The notes under the pieces: generated by a model
Seen by the model: only the letters and a program-made list of their open reading frames with translations
Databases searched by the model: none
What the model was told of the DNA's origin: nothing
Source of the DNA: Crossiella sp. S99.2
GTDB lineage: Bacteria; Actinomycetota; Actinomycetes; Mycobacteriales; Pseudonocardiaceae
Assembly: GCF_023094165.1 (NCBI RefSeq)
Contig: NZ_JALMDK010000007.1
Span: 189,099 to 253,098, forward strand
Length of the DNA stretch: 64,000 bases
Direction of reading: 5' to 3'
Made by a program: the position numbers and the translations under genes
Part shown: one piece after another, positions 1-7,827 of the stretch
Layout: each line of letters opens with the position of its first letter
Position numbering within the stretch: the stretch's first letter is position 1

Positions 1-1
1 G

Positions 2-697
2 TCCAGGGACGCCCAGCGACGCCTGGTCGAGGACGCCGGGCACGAGCTGCGCACCCCGCTGACCAGCCTGCGCAACAACATCGAACTGCTCGCGCACGCC
101 ACCCGGCAGACCGATCCGGCCCGGGTGCTGCCCGCCGAGGACCGGGACCGGCTGCTCACCGACCTGGAGGTGCAGGCGGGCGAGCTGACCTCGCTGGTCA
201 GCGAACTGGTCGAGCTGGCCAAGACGGACCGCTCCACCGAACCCGAGCGCCGGGTGGACCTGGCCGAGGTGGTGGCCGCCGCAGTGGAACGGGTCCGGCC
301 GCGCGCCCCCAACCTGGTCTTCCACACCGACCTGCACTCGGCGGAGATCATCGGCAGGCCGCGCTCGCTGCAACGGGCGGTGCTGAACCTGCTGGACAAC
401 GCGGCCAAGTGGAGCCCACTGGGCGGCACGGTCACGGTGACCCTGGAGACCGGCGGCGACCAGGTGCGGATCGTGGTCGACGACGAGGGTCCCGGCATCC
501 CCGAGGCCGACCTGCCGCACGTCTTCCAGCGCTTCTACCGGGCCGACACCGCCCGCGCGCTGCCCGGTTCCGGCCTCGGCCTGGCCATCGTGGACCAGAT
601 CGCCACCCTGCACGGCGGCAACGCCACTGCCGGCCGGAACGCCGTCGGCGGGGCCCGGGTCTCGCTCACCCTGCCCGCGGCCGCCACGGACTCTTAA
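2..697 (+). CDS. Sensor histidine kinase, C-terminal part (5' end outside window)
   Basis: Only the last 231 residues are present. The phosphoacceptor H-box (DAGHELRTPLTSL) is at residues 12-24 of the visible part. It is followed by the HATPase domain: N-box LLDNAAKWSP, G1 box VDDEGPGIP and G2 box GSGLGLAIV. All motifs needed for autophosphorylation and ATP binding are intact. The arrangement resembles MprB-type membrane kinases of actinobacteria, with the sensor, transmembrane and HAMP parts upstream of the window. The partner response regulator should also lie upstream, because the next gene downstream is an unrelated membrane protein. The kinase identity is certain; the signal is unknown. 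Confidence 0.93.
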   Translation, partial: SRDAQRRLVEDAGHELRTPLTSLRNNIELLAHATRQTDPARVLPAEDRDRLLTDLEVQAGELTSLVSELVELAKTDRSTEPERRVDLAEVVAAAVERVRPRAPNLVFHTDLHSAEIIGRPRSLQRAVLNLLDNAAKWSPLGGTVTVTLETGGDQVRIVVDDEGPGIPEADLPHVFQRFYRADTARALPGSGLGLAIVDQIATLHGGNATAGRNAVGGARVSLTLPAAATDS

Positions 698-754
698 CCA
701 AACCCCGGGTGATCTCTCATCGTCCCTTCATGATCGCCGCGAACCCTCGGGGAG

Positions 755-1360
755 GTGACCACCACCAGCAGGACGATCACCCGGGCGGGCCCCGCGCCGG
801 TCGCGTTCACGCTGCTCGGCCTGGCCACCCTGCTGGTCGGCTACCTCGGTTTCGCCTACACCGTCGAGGTCGACCCGCTGTGGGACCCGGTCAGTGACTA
901 CACCTTCCACTCCACCGCGCTGTTCCTCATCGCCCAGCTCTGCATCCTCGTCGGCGGCGGGCTGATCCTGACCCGGCTGCCGGTGGACCGGCCGGCCGGC
1001 ATCTTCCTCGGGCTGTGGGCGGGCGGACTGGCCTCGGTGGCGGTGTTCCCCGGCAACGTGAGCAGCACGGTGTCCACTGTGTCCGGTGAGATCCATCGCT
1101 TCGGCGGCGCGGTCTTCATGACCTGCCTGCCGGTGGCCGCGCTGCGGATCGTGCACGTGCTCAGCACCGCGGGCCGCCGGGTGCTCTCGCTGCGCCGGGT
1201 GCAGTGGGCCGCGGTGGCCACCCTGCTCACCGCCGCCGCCTTCGGCCTGGCCCAGGTGATCCCGGCGCTGCCGCAGGGCGCGCTGCAGCGGGTCGCGCTG
1301 ATCGCGCACGGGCTGTTGCTGGTCTCGCTGGCCCCGTTGATGCGGAGCACCACCCCGTGA
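755..1360 (+). CDS. DUF998 family integral membrane protein
   Basis: 201 residues with about six hydrophobic helices. The N-terminal helix is followed by a short external loop (VDPLWDPVSDY) and then LFLIAQLCILVGGGLI, a layout typical of the DUF998 family, whose function is unknown. The GTG start at 755 directly abuts a GGGGAGG stretch. That spacing is too short for a normal ribosome binding site, so the start is the least certain part. The gene lies 57 bp after the kinase and 2 bp before the next membrane protein, so the three may be co-transcribed. Confidence 0.7.
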   Translation: MTTTSRTITRAGPAPVAFTLLGLATLLVGYLGFAYTVEVDPLWDPVSDYTFHSTALFLIAQLCILVGGGLILTRLPVDRPAGIFLGLWAGGLASVAVFPGNVSSTVSTVSGEIHRFGGAVFMTCLPVAALRIVHVLSTAGRRVLSLRRVQWAAVATLLTAAAFGLAQVIPALPQGALQRVALIAHGLLLVSLAPLMRSTTP

Positions 1361-1362
1361 GC

Positions 1363-3420
1363 ATGATTCCGCTCGCTGTTCTCCTAGCGTTGCTGGCCGC
1401 CTGCCTGTTCGCCGCCGCGGTGTCCTTGCAGCACTCCGCGGTGCGCGGCCACGACGCCGACGGCTCGCTCACCCTGCGCGGCCTGGCCGGCACGGTCCGC
1501 TCGCGCGGCTGGCTCACCGGCACCGGGTTCGCCGTGCTCGGCAGCGGCCTGCACGTGCTCGCGCTGGCCTTGGCGCCCATGGTGATCGTGCAACCGCTGG
1601 GCGTGCTGAGCCTGGTGCTGACCGTGGTCTTCACCGCCCGCGCCCGGCGGCAGCCGATCGCGGCACCGGTGCGGCTGGCCGTGTTCGCGGTGTGCGGCGG
1701 GGTGTTCGGCTTTGTCGCGCTGGCCGTCTCGCCCGCGGTGGTCACGGCGGTCGCGGTGCCCGGCGCGGTGCACCTGGCCGCGTTCGGCGCGTTGCTGGTG
1801 GCCGTGGCCGGTCTGCGAGTGCGGGGTCAGGCCCGCTGTGCGGTGCTCGCCGCCTCCGCCGCTGTCCTTTTTGGACTCGGTTCGGTGCTCACCAAATCCG
1901 CCACCGGCCAGCTGTTCACCGCCGACCCGCAGTGGGGCGGTCTGCTGATCGCCGCGGAGGCCGGGCTGCTGCTGGCCGTCGGCGGCTGGGTGATGCACCA
2001 GGCCTACGCCGCCGGACCGACCGCGGTGGTGGTCGGCGCGATCACCGTGCTGGACCCGCTGACCGCGGTCAGCACCGGCCTGCTGCTCTACGGCGAGGCC
2101 GCCTACCTCACTCCCGCCACCGCCGCCGGGCAGGCCGCGCTCGCGCTGCTGGCCGTCGGCGGCGTGGTGGTGCTGGCCCGATCCGTGCCAGACCAACGAG
2201 AAGTCGCCGCACCAGAGGAGCAAGTGATGTCGTCACGCCGCACCGGGTCCGGGCTGCGGATCGTAGTGGGCGCGGACACCTTCCCGCCCGATGTCAACGG
2301 CGCGGCCAACTTCGCCGGCCGGCTGGCCCACGGCCTGGCCGCGCGCGGCCACGACGTGCACGTGATCTGCCCCTCGCCCGGCGGTGAGCCGGGCACCGTG
2401 ACCGACGGCGGGATCACCATCCACCACCTGCCCTCGGTGCGCACCCCGTTCCACCCCGACTTCCGGATCAGCCTGCCCTGGCAGACCCGCAAGGCCGCGG
2501 ACCTGCTGGCCGGGCTGGACCCGGACGTGGTGCACGTGCAGTCACATTTCCCGGTCGGCCGCGCCGTGCTGCGCGCGGCCACCGCCCGGCAGGTGCCGAC
2601 GGTGGCCACCAACCATTTCATGCCGGAGAACCTGTTCGGCTACCTCAAGATCCCGGCCGCGCTGCGCCGCTCGCTGGCCCGGCTGGGCTGGCGCGACCTG
2701 GTCCGGGTCTACCGCGAGGCCGGCATCGTCACCGCGCCCACCCCACGCGCGGTGAACCTGCTGACCGCCAACCACTTCCCCGGCAAGCCGAGGGCGATCT
2801 CCTGCGGGATCGACATCGAGCACTACGCCGCCCCGCGTGCGTCGAAGTCCACAGTGGACACTTCGGTGCTCTTCGTCGGCCGCCTGGACGCGGAGAAGAA
2901 CGTGCACGAGCTGATCCACGCGGTGTCCCGGATCCCCGGCCTGCGCGCCGAACTGGTCGGCGACGGCTTCTGCCGCACCCGCCTGGAAAGCCTGGCCGCC
3001 GAGTTGGGCGTCACCGACCGGGTGCGCTTCCGCGGTGTGGTCTCCGACGAGGACCTGGTCCAGGCCTACCGCCGCAACGACATCTTCTGCATGCCCGGCA
3101 CCGCCGAACTGCAAAGCCTGGCCACCATGGAGGCCATGGCCGCAGGCCTCCCGGTGGTCGCCGCCGACGCGATGGCCCTGCCGCACCTGGTCCACCCCGG
3201 CGTCAACGGCCACCTGTACCCGCCGGCTGACCTGGACGCGCTCACCGGCCACCTGGCCGCCCTGGCCGCCGACCCGGACCAGCGGGCCACCATGGGCGCG
3301 GCCAGCTCCCAGCTGATCACCCGGCACGCCCTGGACACCACCCTGGCCACCTTCGAGCAGGTCTACGCCGAACTGGTCCGCCCGCACGCCCCCACCCCAG
3401 TCCTCACCGGCGCAGCCTGA
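1363..3420 (+). CDS. DMT-type membrane protein fused in frame to a GT4 glycosyltransferase
   Basis: One uninterrupted 685-residue frame. Residues 1-280 hold about nine transmembrane helices of the EamA/NIPA-like DMT type. Residues 289-685 are a GT-B family 4 glycosyltransferase. Its N-terminal domain has VVGADTFPPDVNGAANF and HVQSHFPVG, and its donor-binding domain has VLFVGRLDAEKN and an EX7E-like region around GTAELQSLATMEAMAAGLP. Such transferases (PimB/MgtA-like) usually move mannose or a related sugar onto a lipid or glycan. No stop codon separates the two halves, but a GAGGAG ribosome binding site precedes GTG 2224/ATG 2227 inside the frame. The transferase could therefore also be made alone (397 residues). 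The two domains are normally separate genes, so a fusion or a lost stop codon are both possible. Confidence 0.75.
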   Translation: MIPLAVLLALLAACLFAAAVSLQHSAVRGHDADGSLTLRGLAGTVRSRGWLTGTGFAVLGSGLHVLALALAPMVIVQPLGVLSLVLTVVFTARARRQPIAAPVRLAVFAVCGGVFGFVALAVSPAVVTAVAVPGAVHLAAFGALLVAVAGLRVRGQARCAVLAASAAVLFGLGSVLTKSATGQLFTADPQWGGLLIAAEAGLLLAVGGWVMHQAYAAGPTAVVVGAITVLDPLTAVSTGLLLYGEAAYLTPATAAGQAALALLAVGGVVVLARSVPDQREVAAPEEQVMSSRRTGSGLRIVVGADTFPPDVNGAANFAGRLAHGLAARGHDVHVICPSPGGEPGTVTDGGITIHHLPSVRTPFHPDFRISLPWQTRKAADLLAGLDPDVVHVQSHFPVGRAVLRAATARQVPTVATNHFMPENLFGYLKIPAALRRSLARLGWRDLVRVYREAGIVTAPTPRAVNLLTANHFPGKPRAISCGIDIEHYAAPRASKSTVDTSVLFVGRLDAEKNVHELIHAVSRIPGLRAELVGDGFCRTRLESLAAELGVTDRVRFRGVVSDEDLVQAYRRNDIFCMPGTAELQSLATMEAMAAGLPVVAADAMALPHLVHPGVNGHLYPPADLDALTGHLAALAADPDQRATMGAASSQLITRHALDTTLATFEQVYAELVRPHAPTPVLTGAA
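2215..2229 (+). promoter_or_regulatory. Internal ribosome binding site and start for the glycosyltransferase half
   Basis: GAGGAG at 2215-2220 is followed by CAA and then GTG 2224 and ATG 2227, both in frame with the upstream membrane protein. The spacing of 3 to 6 nt suits translation initiation. It lies exactly at the domain border, so the glycosyltransferase probably has its own start even though no stop codon ends the upstream domain. Confidence 0.5.
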
Positions 3421-3431
3421 CCCGTACCCGC

Positions 3432-3492
3432 CGAGTTGGCCCAAGTCGTACGCGTAGTTGGCCCAAGTGGGCGTCCCACTTGGGCCAACTCG
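3432..3492. repeat. Convergent-junction hairpin element, copy 1
   Basis: An intergenic element between two convergent genes. AGTTGGCCCAAGTGGG at 3456-3471 pairs perfectly with 3475-3490 across a 3-nt loop (16 bp). The outer arm CGAGTTGGCCCAAGT at 3432-3446 also pairs perfectly with 3478-3492, so two alternative hairpins compete for the same right arm. Related elements occur at 39263 and 63224, each also between convergent stop codons. A bidirectional terminator is the likely role, but the sequence conservation between copies suggests a dispersed repeat family. There is no T-run after the stem. Confidence 0.8.
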
Positions 3493-3501
3493 ACGTCCTG
3501 C

Positions 3502-5769
3502 TCAGTTCGGCCGCGGCCCCGGCTTCCCCCGATCGGCGAACAGCCGGGCCAGTGTCGTGGTCAGGTGCCGCACCGGCAACGTCGTGTGTTCCAGCTGTCG
3601 CACCGCCGCCAGCAACTGACTCAACCCGTCCTCATGGGCCAGACAGGTGCGCAGGATGTTCTGCACCTCCTGGCGGGCCCGGGAATCCCGGTGCACCGAG
3701 GAACTGATCGCCGGGTCCAGTGAGTCCAGCAACCGCTGTCTGCTGTACGGGAACCGGCACAGTGGCACCGCCAGCAACGCGTCGGTGGCCAGCACCAGCA
3801 CATACGGGTCCACAGTGGACGGTCGATATCCCGGATGGGGTTGCCCCACCGTGAGTTCCCGGGGCCGGTGCAGGATCCAGGCCAGCAGGTCGGCGTTGCG
3901 CACCGGGACCCTGGCCGGGCGGAACAGGGCGCCGGGGGTGCGGGTGGTGCTCTGGTAGAGGGCGTCGGAGATGATCAGGGCCAGGTCGGCGCGGTCCCGG
4001 CGCAGGGATTCGTGCAGGGCGGGGGCGTCGGCCATGCCGAAGGTCTCCCGGACGGCGGGGCTGGTGACGCCGCGGTCGTCGACCCGGACCGGACCCGCGT
4101 GCATGGCCACCCGCAGCCGCAACTGGTCGATGGGCAGCAGGTTCGCGTTGACCGCGCGGAGTTCGCGGGACAGGTTGTCCGGCACCATTGCCACCAGTTG
4201 TTCCCGGGAGACCTGGGGGGACAACAACAGCAGCACGCCCTCGCCGTAGCTCTCGGTGGCGCAGTCCGCCCACGGGATGTGGCTGCGGGTGACCGCGTTC
4301 TTCAGTGCCTCGTACATCCGGCGCCGCAACGTGATCCGCGCCTGGTCCGCGCTGTCGGCGGTGGAGTTGGTGTGCACCACCAGCATCACCCTGGGCACCA
4401 CCACGCTCACCCGGCTGCACAGCATGTCGGCCAGGCCGGAGAGCAACGCCTTGGTGCGCTGGGTGTCCGGATGGTCCTCGCCGCGCACCCGCAGTTGCGC
4501 GGCCAGCACCTCCTGGTAGGTCTGCTGCGCCAGCACCAGTTTGCCCTGCTGGGTCAGTGCGGTGGCCAGGTTGTTGCGGCAGTCCAGGGTGTCCGGGTGA
4601 TCGGCGCCCAGCACCCGCAGCTGATCGGTGAGCAGCGCGGTGTACGCGGCTTCCGCCTCGGCCAGTTTCCCTTGCTGGGCAAGCACGTTGGCCAGGTTGT
4701 TGCGACTGGCCAGGGTGTCCGGGTGGTCCGCGCCGAGCACCCTGGGCAGATCGGCCAGCAGCGCGGTGTAGGTTTCCTCGGCCGCGGCCAGTTCGCCTTG
4801 CTGGGCCAGGATGTTGGCCAGGTTGTTGCGGGTGGCCAGGGTGTCGGGGTGTTCCGGCCCGAGCAGCACGCACCGCCGGTCGGCGACCTGGCGGAACACC
4901 TCGGCCGCCTCGGCCAGTTTCGCGCTGTCCCGCAACGCGTCCGCCTCGTCCTGCAACACGTTGGCCAGATTGGACAGCACGGCCAGGGCATCGTCGGAGT
5001 CCGGCAGCATGCCGGCGGTGGCCCGGCGCAGGATCGCCTCCGCCTCGGTCAGGTCGGCCGGATCGGCCAGCCTGCTGTGCCGCGCGCGCAGGGCCGCGCC
5101 CAGGTTGGACAGCCTGCGCAACCGGCCGGGGTGTTCCGGCGAGGTGGCCGCGGTGGCCTGGCGCAGCACCGCGATCGCCTCGTCCAGGGAGTCCAGGTCG
5201 CCGGTGCGCTCGTAGTGCAGCCGCAGCGAGGCGCCCAGGTTGGCCAGCAGCGCGGAGCGGTCCCGGTCGTCGTCGGGGGCACAGCGCAATGCCTGCCGCT
5301 GCCTGCGCACCGCGTGCTGCAGGTCCCGCTCGTCGAAGGTGTGCTCATGCCGCTGCCGCAACGCGTTGCCCAGGTTGGACAGGTGCCCGCTGAGATCGCG
5401 GTCGTCGGGTTCGAGCATCCCGAGCACCTGGTTGAGCGTGCTGATCGCCCGGTCCAGCACGTCCAGCTCCCTGGTCACCTCGTACTCGATCTGCAGCGAA
5501 TGACTCAGCAGCGACAACCACTCCCGGGTCCGCGCCGGATAGTCCACAGTGGACTTGGCGAGGTCCAGGGTCAGTGCGGCGGCTTCCCTGGCGGCGGTCA
5601 GCGCGGCCACCCGCGCGCCGGTGCGGGCCTGGTGCCCGCCCAGTCGCAGCAACGCCAGCGCCAGCGCGGCCCTGGTCTCCACGCTGTCGCCGCCCGGCCC
5701 GGCCAGCCGCGCGCGCAGTTGCCGGACCTGGCCTGCCAGCCGGATCTCCGATGCGGTCGACTCACTCAT
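3502..5769 (-). CDS. TPR protein with C-terminal degenerate nucleotide-cyclase-like domain
   Basis: 755 residues, start ATG 5769. The region from about 60 to 450 is built of tetratricopeptide repeats. The first are of the kind found with CHAT/caspase-like proteins in actinobacteria and cyanobacteria (LSNLGAALRARH and similar). Then come three kinesin-light-chain-like units containing HPDTLxxRNNLAxxLAQQG. Residues 455-610 resemble a class III cyclase homology domain: LRLRVAMHAGPVRVDDRG matches the usual RIGIHTGEV segment. The expected metal-binding Asp of FTDIVGST is lost (here VVHTNST), and GDG is replaced by YGEG, so catalysis looks unlikely. A further 140 residues are unassigned. The start overlaps the nitrilase stop by 8 bp, which indicates coupling. 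TPR assignment is secure; the cyclase relationship is my reading of motifs. Confidence 0.75.
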   Translation of the reverse strand: MSESTASEIRLAGQVRQLRARLAGPGGDSVETRAALALALLRLGGHQARTGARVAALTAAREAAALTLDLAKSTVDYPARTREWLSLLSHSLQIEYEVTRELDVLDRAISTLNQVLGMLEPDDRDLSGHLSNLGNALRQRHEHTFDERDLQHAVRRQRQALRCAPDDDRDRSALLANLGASLRLHYERTGDLDSLDEAIAVLRQATAATSPEHPGRLRRLSNLGAALRARHSRLADPADLTEAEAILRRATAGMLPDSDDALAVLSNLANVLQDEADALRDSAKLAEAAEVFRQVADRRCVLLGPEHPDTLATRNNLANILAQQGELAAAEETYTALLADLPRVLGADHPDTLASRNNLANVLAQQGKLAEAEAAYTALLTDQLRVLGADHPDTLDCRNNLATALTQQGKLVLAQQTYQEVLAAQLRVRGEDHPDTQRTKALLSGLADMLCSRVSVVVPRVMLVVHTNSTADSADQARITLRRRMYEALKNAVTRSHIPWADCATESYGEGVLLLLSPQVSREQLVAMVPDNLSRELRAVNANLLPIDQLRLRVAMHAGPVRVDDRGVTSPAVRETFGMADAPALHESLRRDRADLALIISDALYQSTTRTPGALFRPARVPVRNADLLAWILHRPRELTVGQPHPGYRPSTVDPYVLVLATDALLAVPLCRFPYSRQRLLDSLDPAISSSVHRDSRARQEVQNILRTCLAHEDGLSQLLAAVRQLEHTTLPVRHLTTTLARLFADRGKPGPRPN

Positions 5770-7240
5770 CGCTGGCTCCCCGATCGGTCTTGGTCGGCGG
5801 ATTGAGGAGGAATTCCCTGGCCAGGTCGGGATCGTGGATCTCCCAGCTCTCCGAGCGGGTGCCGTCCCGCGCGGTGGAGCGGGTGTACTTGAGCAGACTC
5901 GGCCGCTCCGGTTCGGCCGGTGGGGCCTGCCGCGGCACGGGCACCACCACCAGCTCGGGCTCATCGGCTGCCGCGAACCGTTCGGCCAGCCGCTGGTAGG
6001 TGTCCCTGGCCGCGCCGAAACTGCCCGCGCAGGCGGCCTCCAGCTCGCGCAGCATGGACACGATGTAGCGGGCCTGGCGGCCGCGGATGACCGACTGGCC
6101 GCCGCCGGTCACCGCGAGGTGCGTGCATAGCAGGTCGTGCAGTTCCTTGTCCGGGTCGAAACCCTGGGCCAGGTAGATGTCGTAGGCCTCCAGGGCCTGC
6201 ACGAGCGGACCGGTCCCGGCCAGCCGGGCGCGCAGCTCACTCACCTGGGCCCGCAACGCTTTTCCCGGTGTGGTCGCGGTCAGCTCGGCCAGTTCGGCGA
6301 GCACCGCCAGTTCGGCCGCGTCGGCCGCGCCGATGATCTGGGCGCGCAACGCCAGGCTGTTCTCCGGGTTGGCCAGCGCGGTGGGCCGCCGCGGATAACT
6401 GTCGTACTCGACCAGGATCACCGCCTGGAATCCTTTGCCGATTGGCTCCACGCCCAGCCGGTTGACCAGTGGACCGTCCAGCGCGGGCACGATGATCTGG
6501 GAGCCGCCGTGGCAGGCCGCGTTGGCCAGCAGCCGCACGTGATCCCGCGGCGCGTCCGGCTGGAACGGCAGCATGGTGGGGGAGTTGGCGGGCACGCACA
6601 CGATGTCGGCGCGCTGCACGGTCGCATTGCTCTCCCACAGCAAATAGTCCTTGCACACCGCGACCGCCAGCCGCACCTGCCGCCCGCGCAGGGTCAGTTC
6701 CACGATCCGCACGCCCTCGCCCGCGGTCGCGTTCTCCCCGTCGGCAAGGGAAAGTTTGGTGATCAGGTGCACGCTGCCGTCGTGGATGAGCACGGAGACG
6801 TTGCGGTGCACCAGGTTTCCGGCCTGCCAGTCCGATTCGGCCAGTGCGACCAGCTCGCCGGCCTCGGCCAGGTTGCGCACAAATCCCAGTCCGGCCACCA
6901 CCACCCGGCCCGCGGAGAACTCGCGCAGGGTCTCCAGGCAGCCCAGCGGCACCAGGTACTCCGGGAAGACCACCACATCGGCGGATTGCCGGTCCAGGAA
7001 GGACATCAGCTCGGTCAGGCAGGATCGAGTGGCCGAAGTGGACAGTTCCTGGATGCCGTCGTAGACGGTGGGGTGGGCGCCGCTGAACAGGTGCGCCGCG
7101 GACAGCTCGCCGGGTCCGGCGCCTGCCGCGTAGAGGGGTTCGGCGGGCAGCCACAGGCTTTCCGCGGTACGCGCGTGCGGCAGCCCGTCCAGCTGCACCA
7201 CGCACAACCGGAGCCTGCGGTCAGTCCCGGGGTTCGACAT
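5762..7240 (-). CDS. Nitrilase-superfamily (carbon-nitrogen hydrolase) protein with helical C-terminal extension
   Basis: 492 residues, start ATG 7240. The catalytic triad of the nitrilase fold is intact: Glu in VVFPEYLVP (about residue 92), Lys in ITKLSLA (about 161) and Cys in AVCKDYL (about 196). The enzyme should therefore attack an amide or nitrile carbon. After about residue 320 the protein continues with a charged helical extension not found in simple nitrilases. It sits in the middle of a three-gene operon, overlapping its upstream neighbour by 20 bp and its downstream neighbour by 8 bp. The linkage to a membrane anchor and a TPR/cyclase-like protein argues for a signalling or effector role rather than nitrogen scavenging. 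The substrate cannot be told from sequence. Confidence 0.85.
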   Translation of the reverse strand: MSNPGTDRRLRLCVVQLDGLPHARTAESLWLPAEPLYAAGAGPGELSAAHLFSGAHPTVYDGIQELSTSATRSCLTELMSFLDRQSADVVVFPEYLVPLGCLETLREFSAGRVVVAGLGFVRNLAEAGELVALAESDWQAGNLVHRNVSVLIHDGSVHLITKLSLADGENATAGEGVRIVELTLRGRQVRLAVAVCKDYLLWESNATVQRADIVCVPANSPTMLPFQPDAPRDHVRLLANAACHGGSQIIVPALDGPLVNRLGVEPIGKGFQAVILVEYDSYPRRPTALANPENSLALRAQIIGAADAAELAVLAELAELTATTPGKALRAQVSELRARLAGTGPLVQALEAYDIYLAQGFDPDKELHDLLCTHLAVTGGGQSVIRGRQARYIVSMLRELEAACAGSFGAARDTYQRLAERFAAADEPELVVVPVPRQAPPAEPERPSLLKYTRSTARDGTRSESWEIHDPDLAREFLLNPPTKTDRGASDE

Positions 7241-7679
7241 GCGCGCCCTCCCGCAGTTGCTCGGCCAGTGATTCGGCGAAGGGGTAGGGCCGGAAGCCGC
7301 GCAGTGCCTCGACCCGGTCGATGTAGGGCTGGGCCGCCGCGATCGCGCCGGCATAGGAACGGCCCATGCTGCGCCGCACCAGCCGCCGGTCCACGTAGCC
7401 GCCCGCGCAGGCGATCGCGATCGAGTTGAGCACCGCGAGGGTGTACCCGATCCGGTCCAGGCTGTCCCGGTCCAGCTCGGCCAGTTCCGCCGCCGAGCGC
7501 CCGGCCACCCGCTGGTGCAAGATCCGCCGCCCGGCCCGCACCTCCGCGGACAGGTACCGCTCGTGCAGGTCGAAGAAGGCCCGCAACCGATCCGCCCTGG
7601 TGGACCGCCGGAATCCCCAGAACGCGATGAGCAACGCCACCACCGGGGACAACAGGGACAGCCAGACACTCAGAGCCAT
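7221..7679 (-). CDS. Single-helix membrane protein (DUF4760-like)
   Basis: 152 residues, start ATG 7679. One N-terminal transmembrane helix (about residues 3-22, SVWLSLLSPVVALLIAFWGF) is followed by a cytoplasmic helical domain with RLRAFFDLHERYLS near its beginning. This layout resembles DUF4760-type proteins, of unknown function. It is the first gene of the minus-strand operon and its end overlaps the nitrilase gene by 20 bp. A membrane-anchoring or sensing role for the operon is inference. Confidence 0.65.
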   Translation of the reverse strand: MALSVWLSLLSPVVALLIAFWGFRRSTRADRLRAFFDLHERYLSAEVRAGRRILHQRVAGRSAAELAELDRDSLDRIGYTLAVLNSIAIACAGGYVDRRLVRRSMGRSYAGAIAAAQPYIDRVEALRGFRPYPFAESLAEQLREGAHVEPRD

Positions 7680-7827
7680 TGCCCACCTCAGCGACGTTGG
7701 TTCAGGACATCCCGCTGTCGGGCAGGCCTGACGAGGTGTTACGCACAGTGACTAACCCGTGACCCGGAATCGGACTTTTCGGTAGGCTGAAGCGGGTAGT
7801 GGGGGTTACGACGCAGGGCGGATCGAC

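Noticed and set aside
3835..5805. 656-codon plus-strand frame opposite the TPR protein
   Set aside because: Gln/Gly/His-rich antisense translation of TPR repeats; the repetitive look comes from the TPR units on the real strand.
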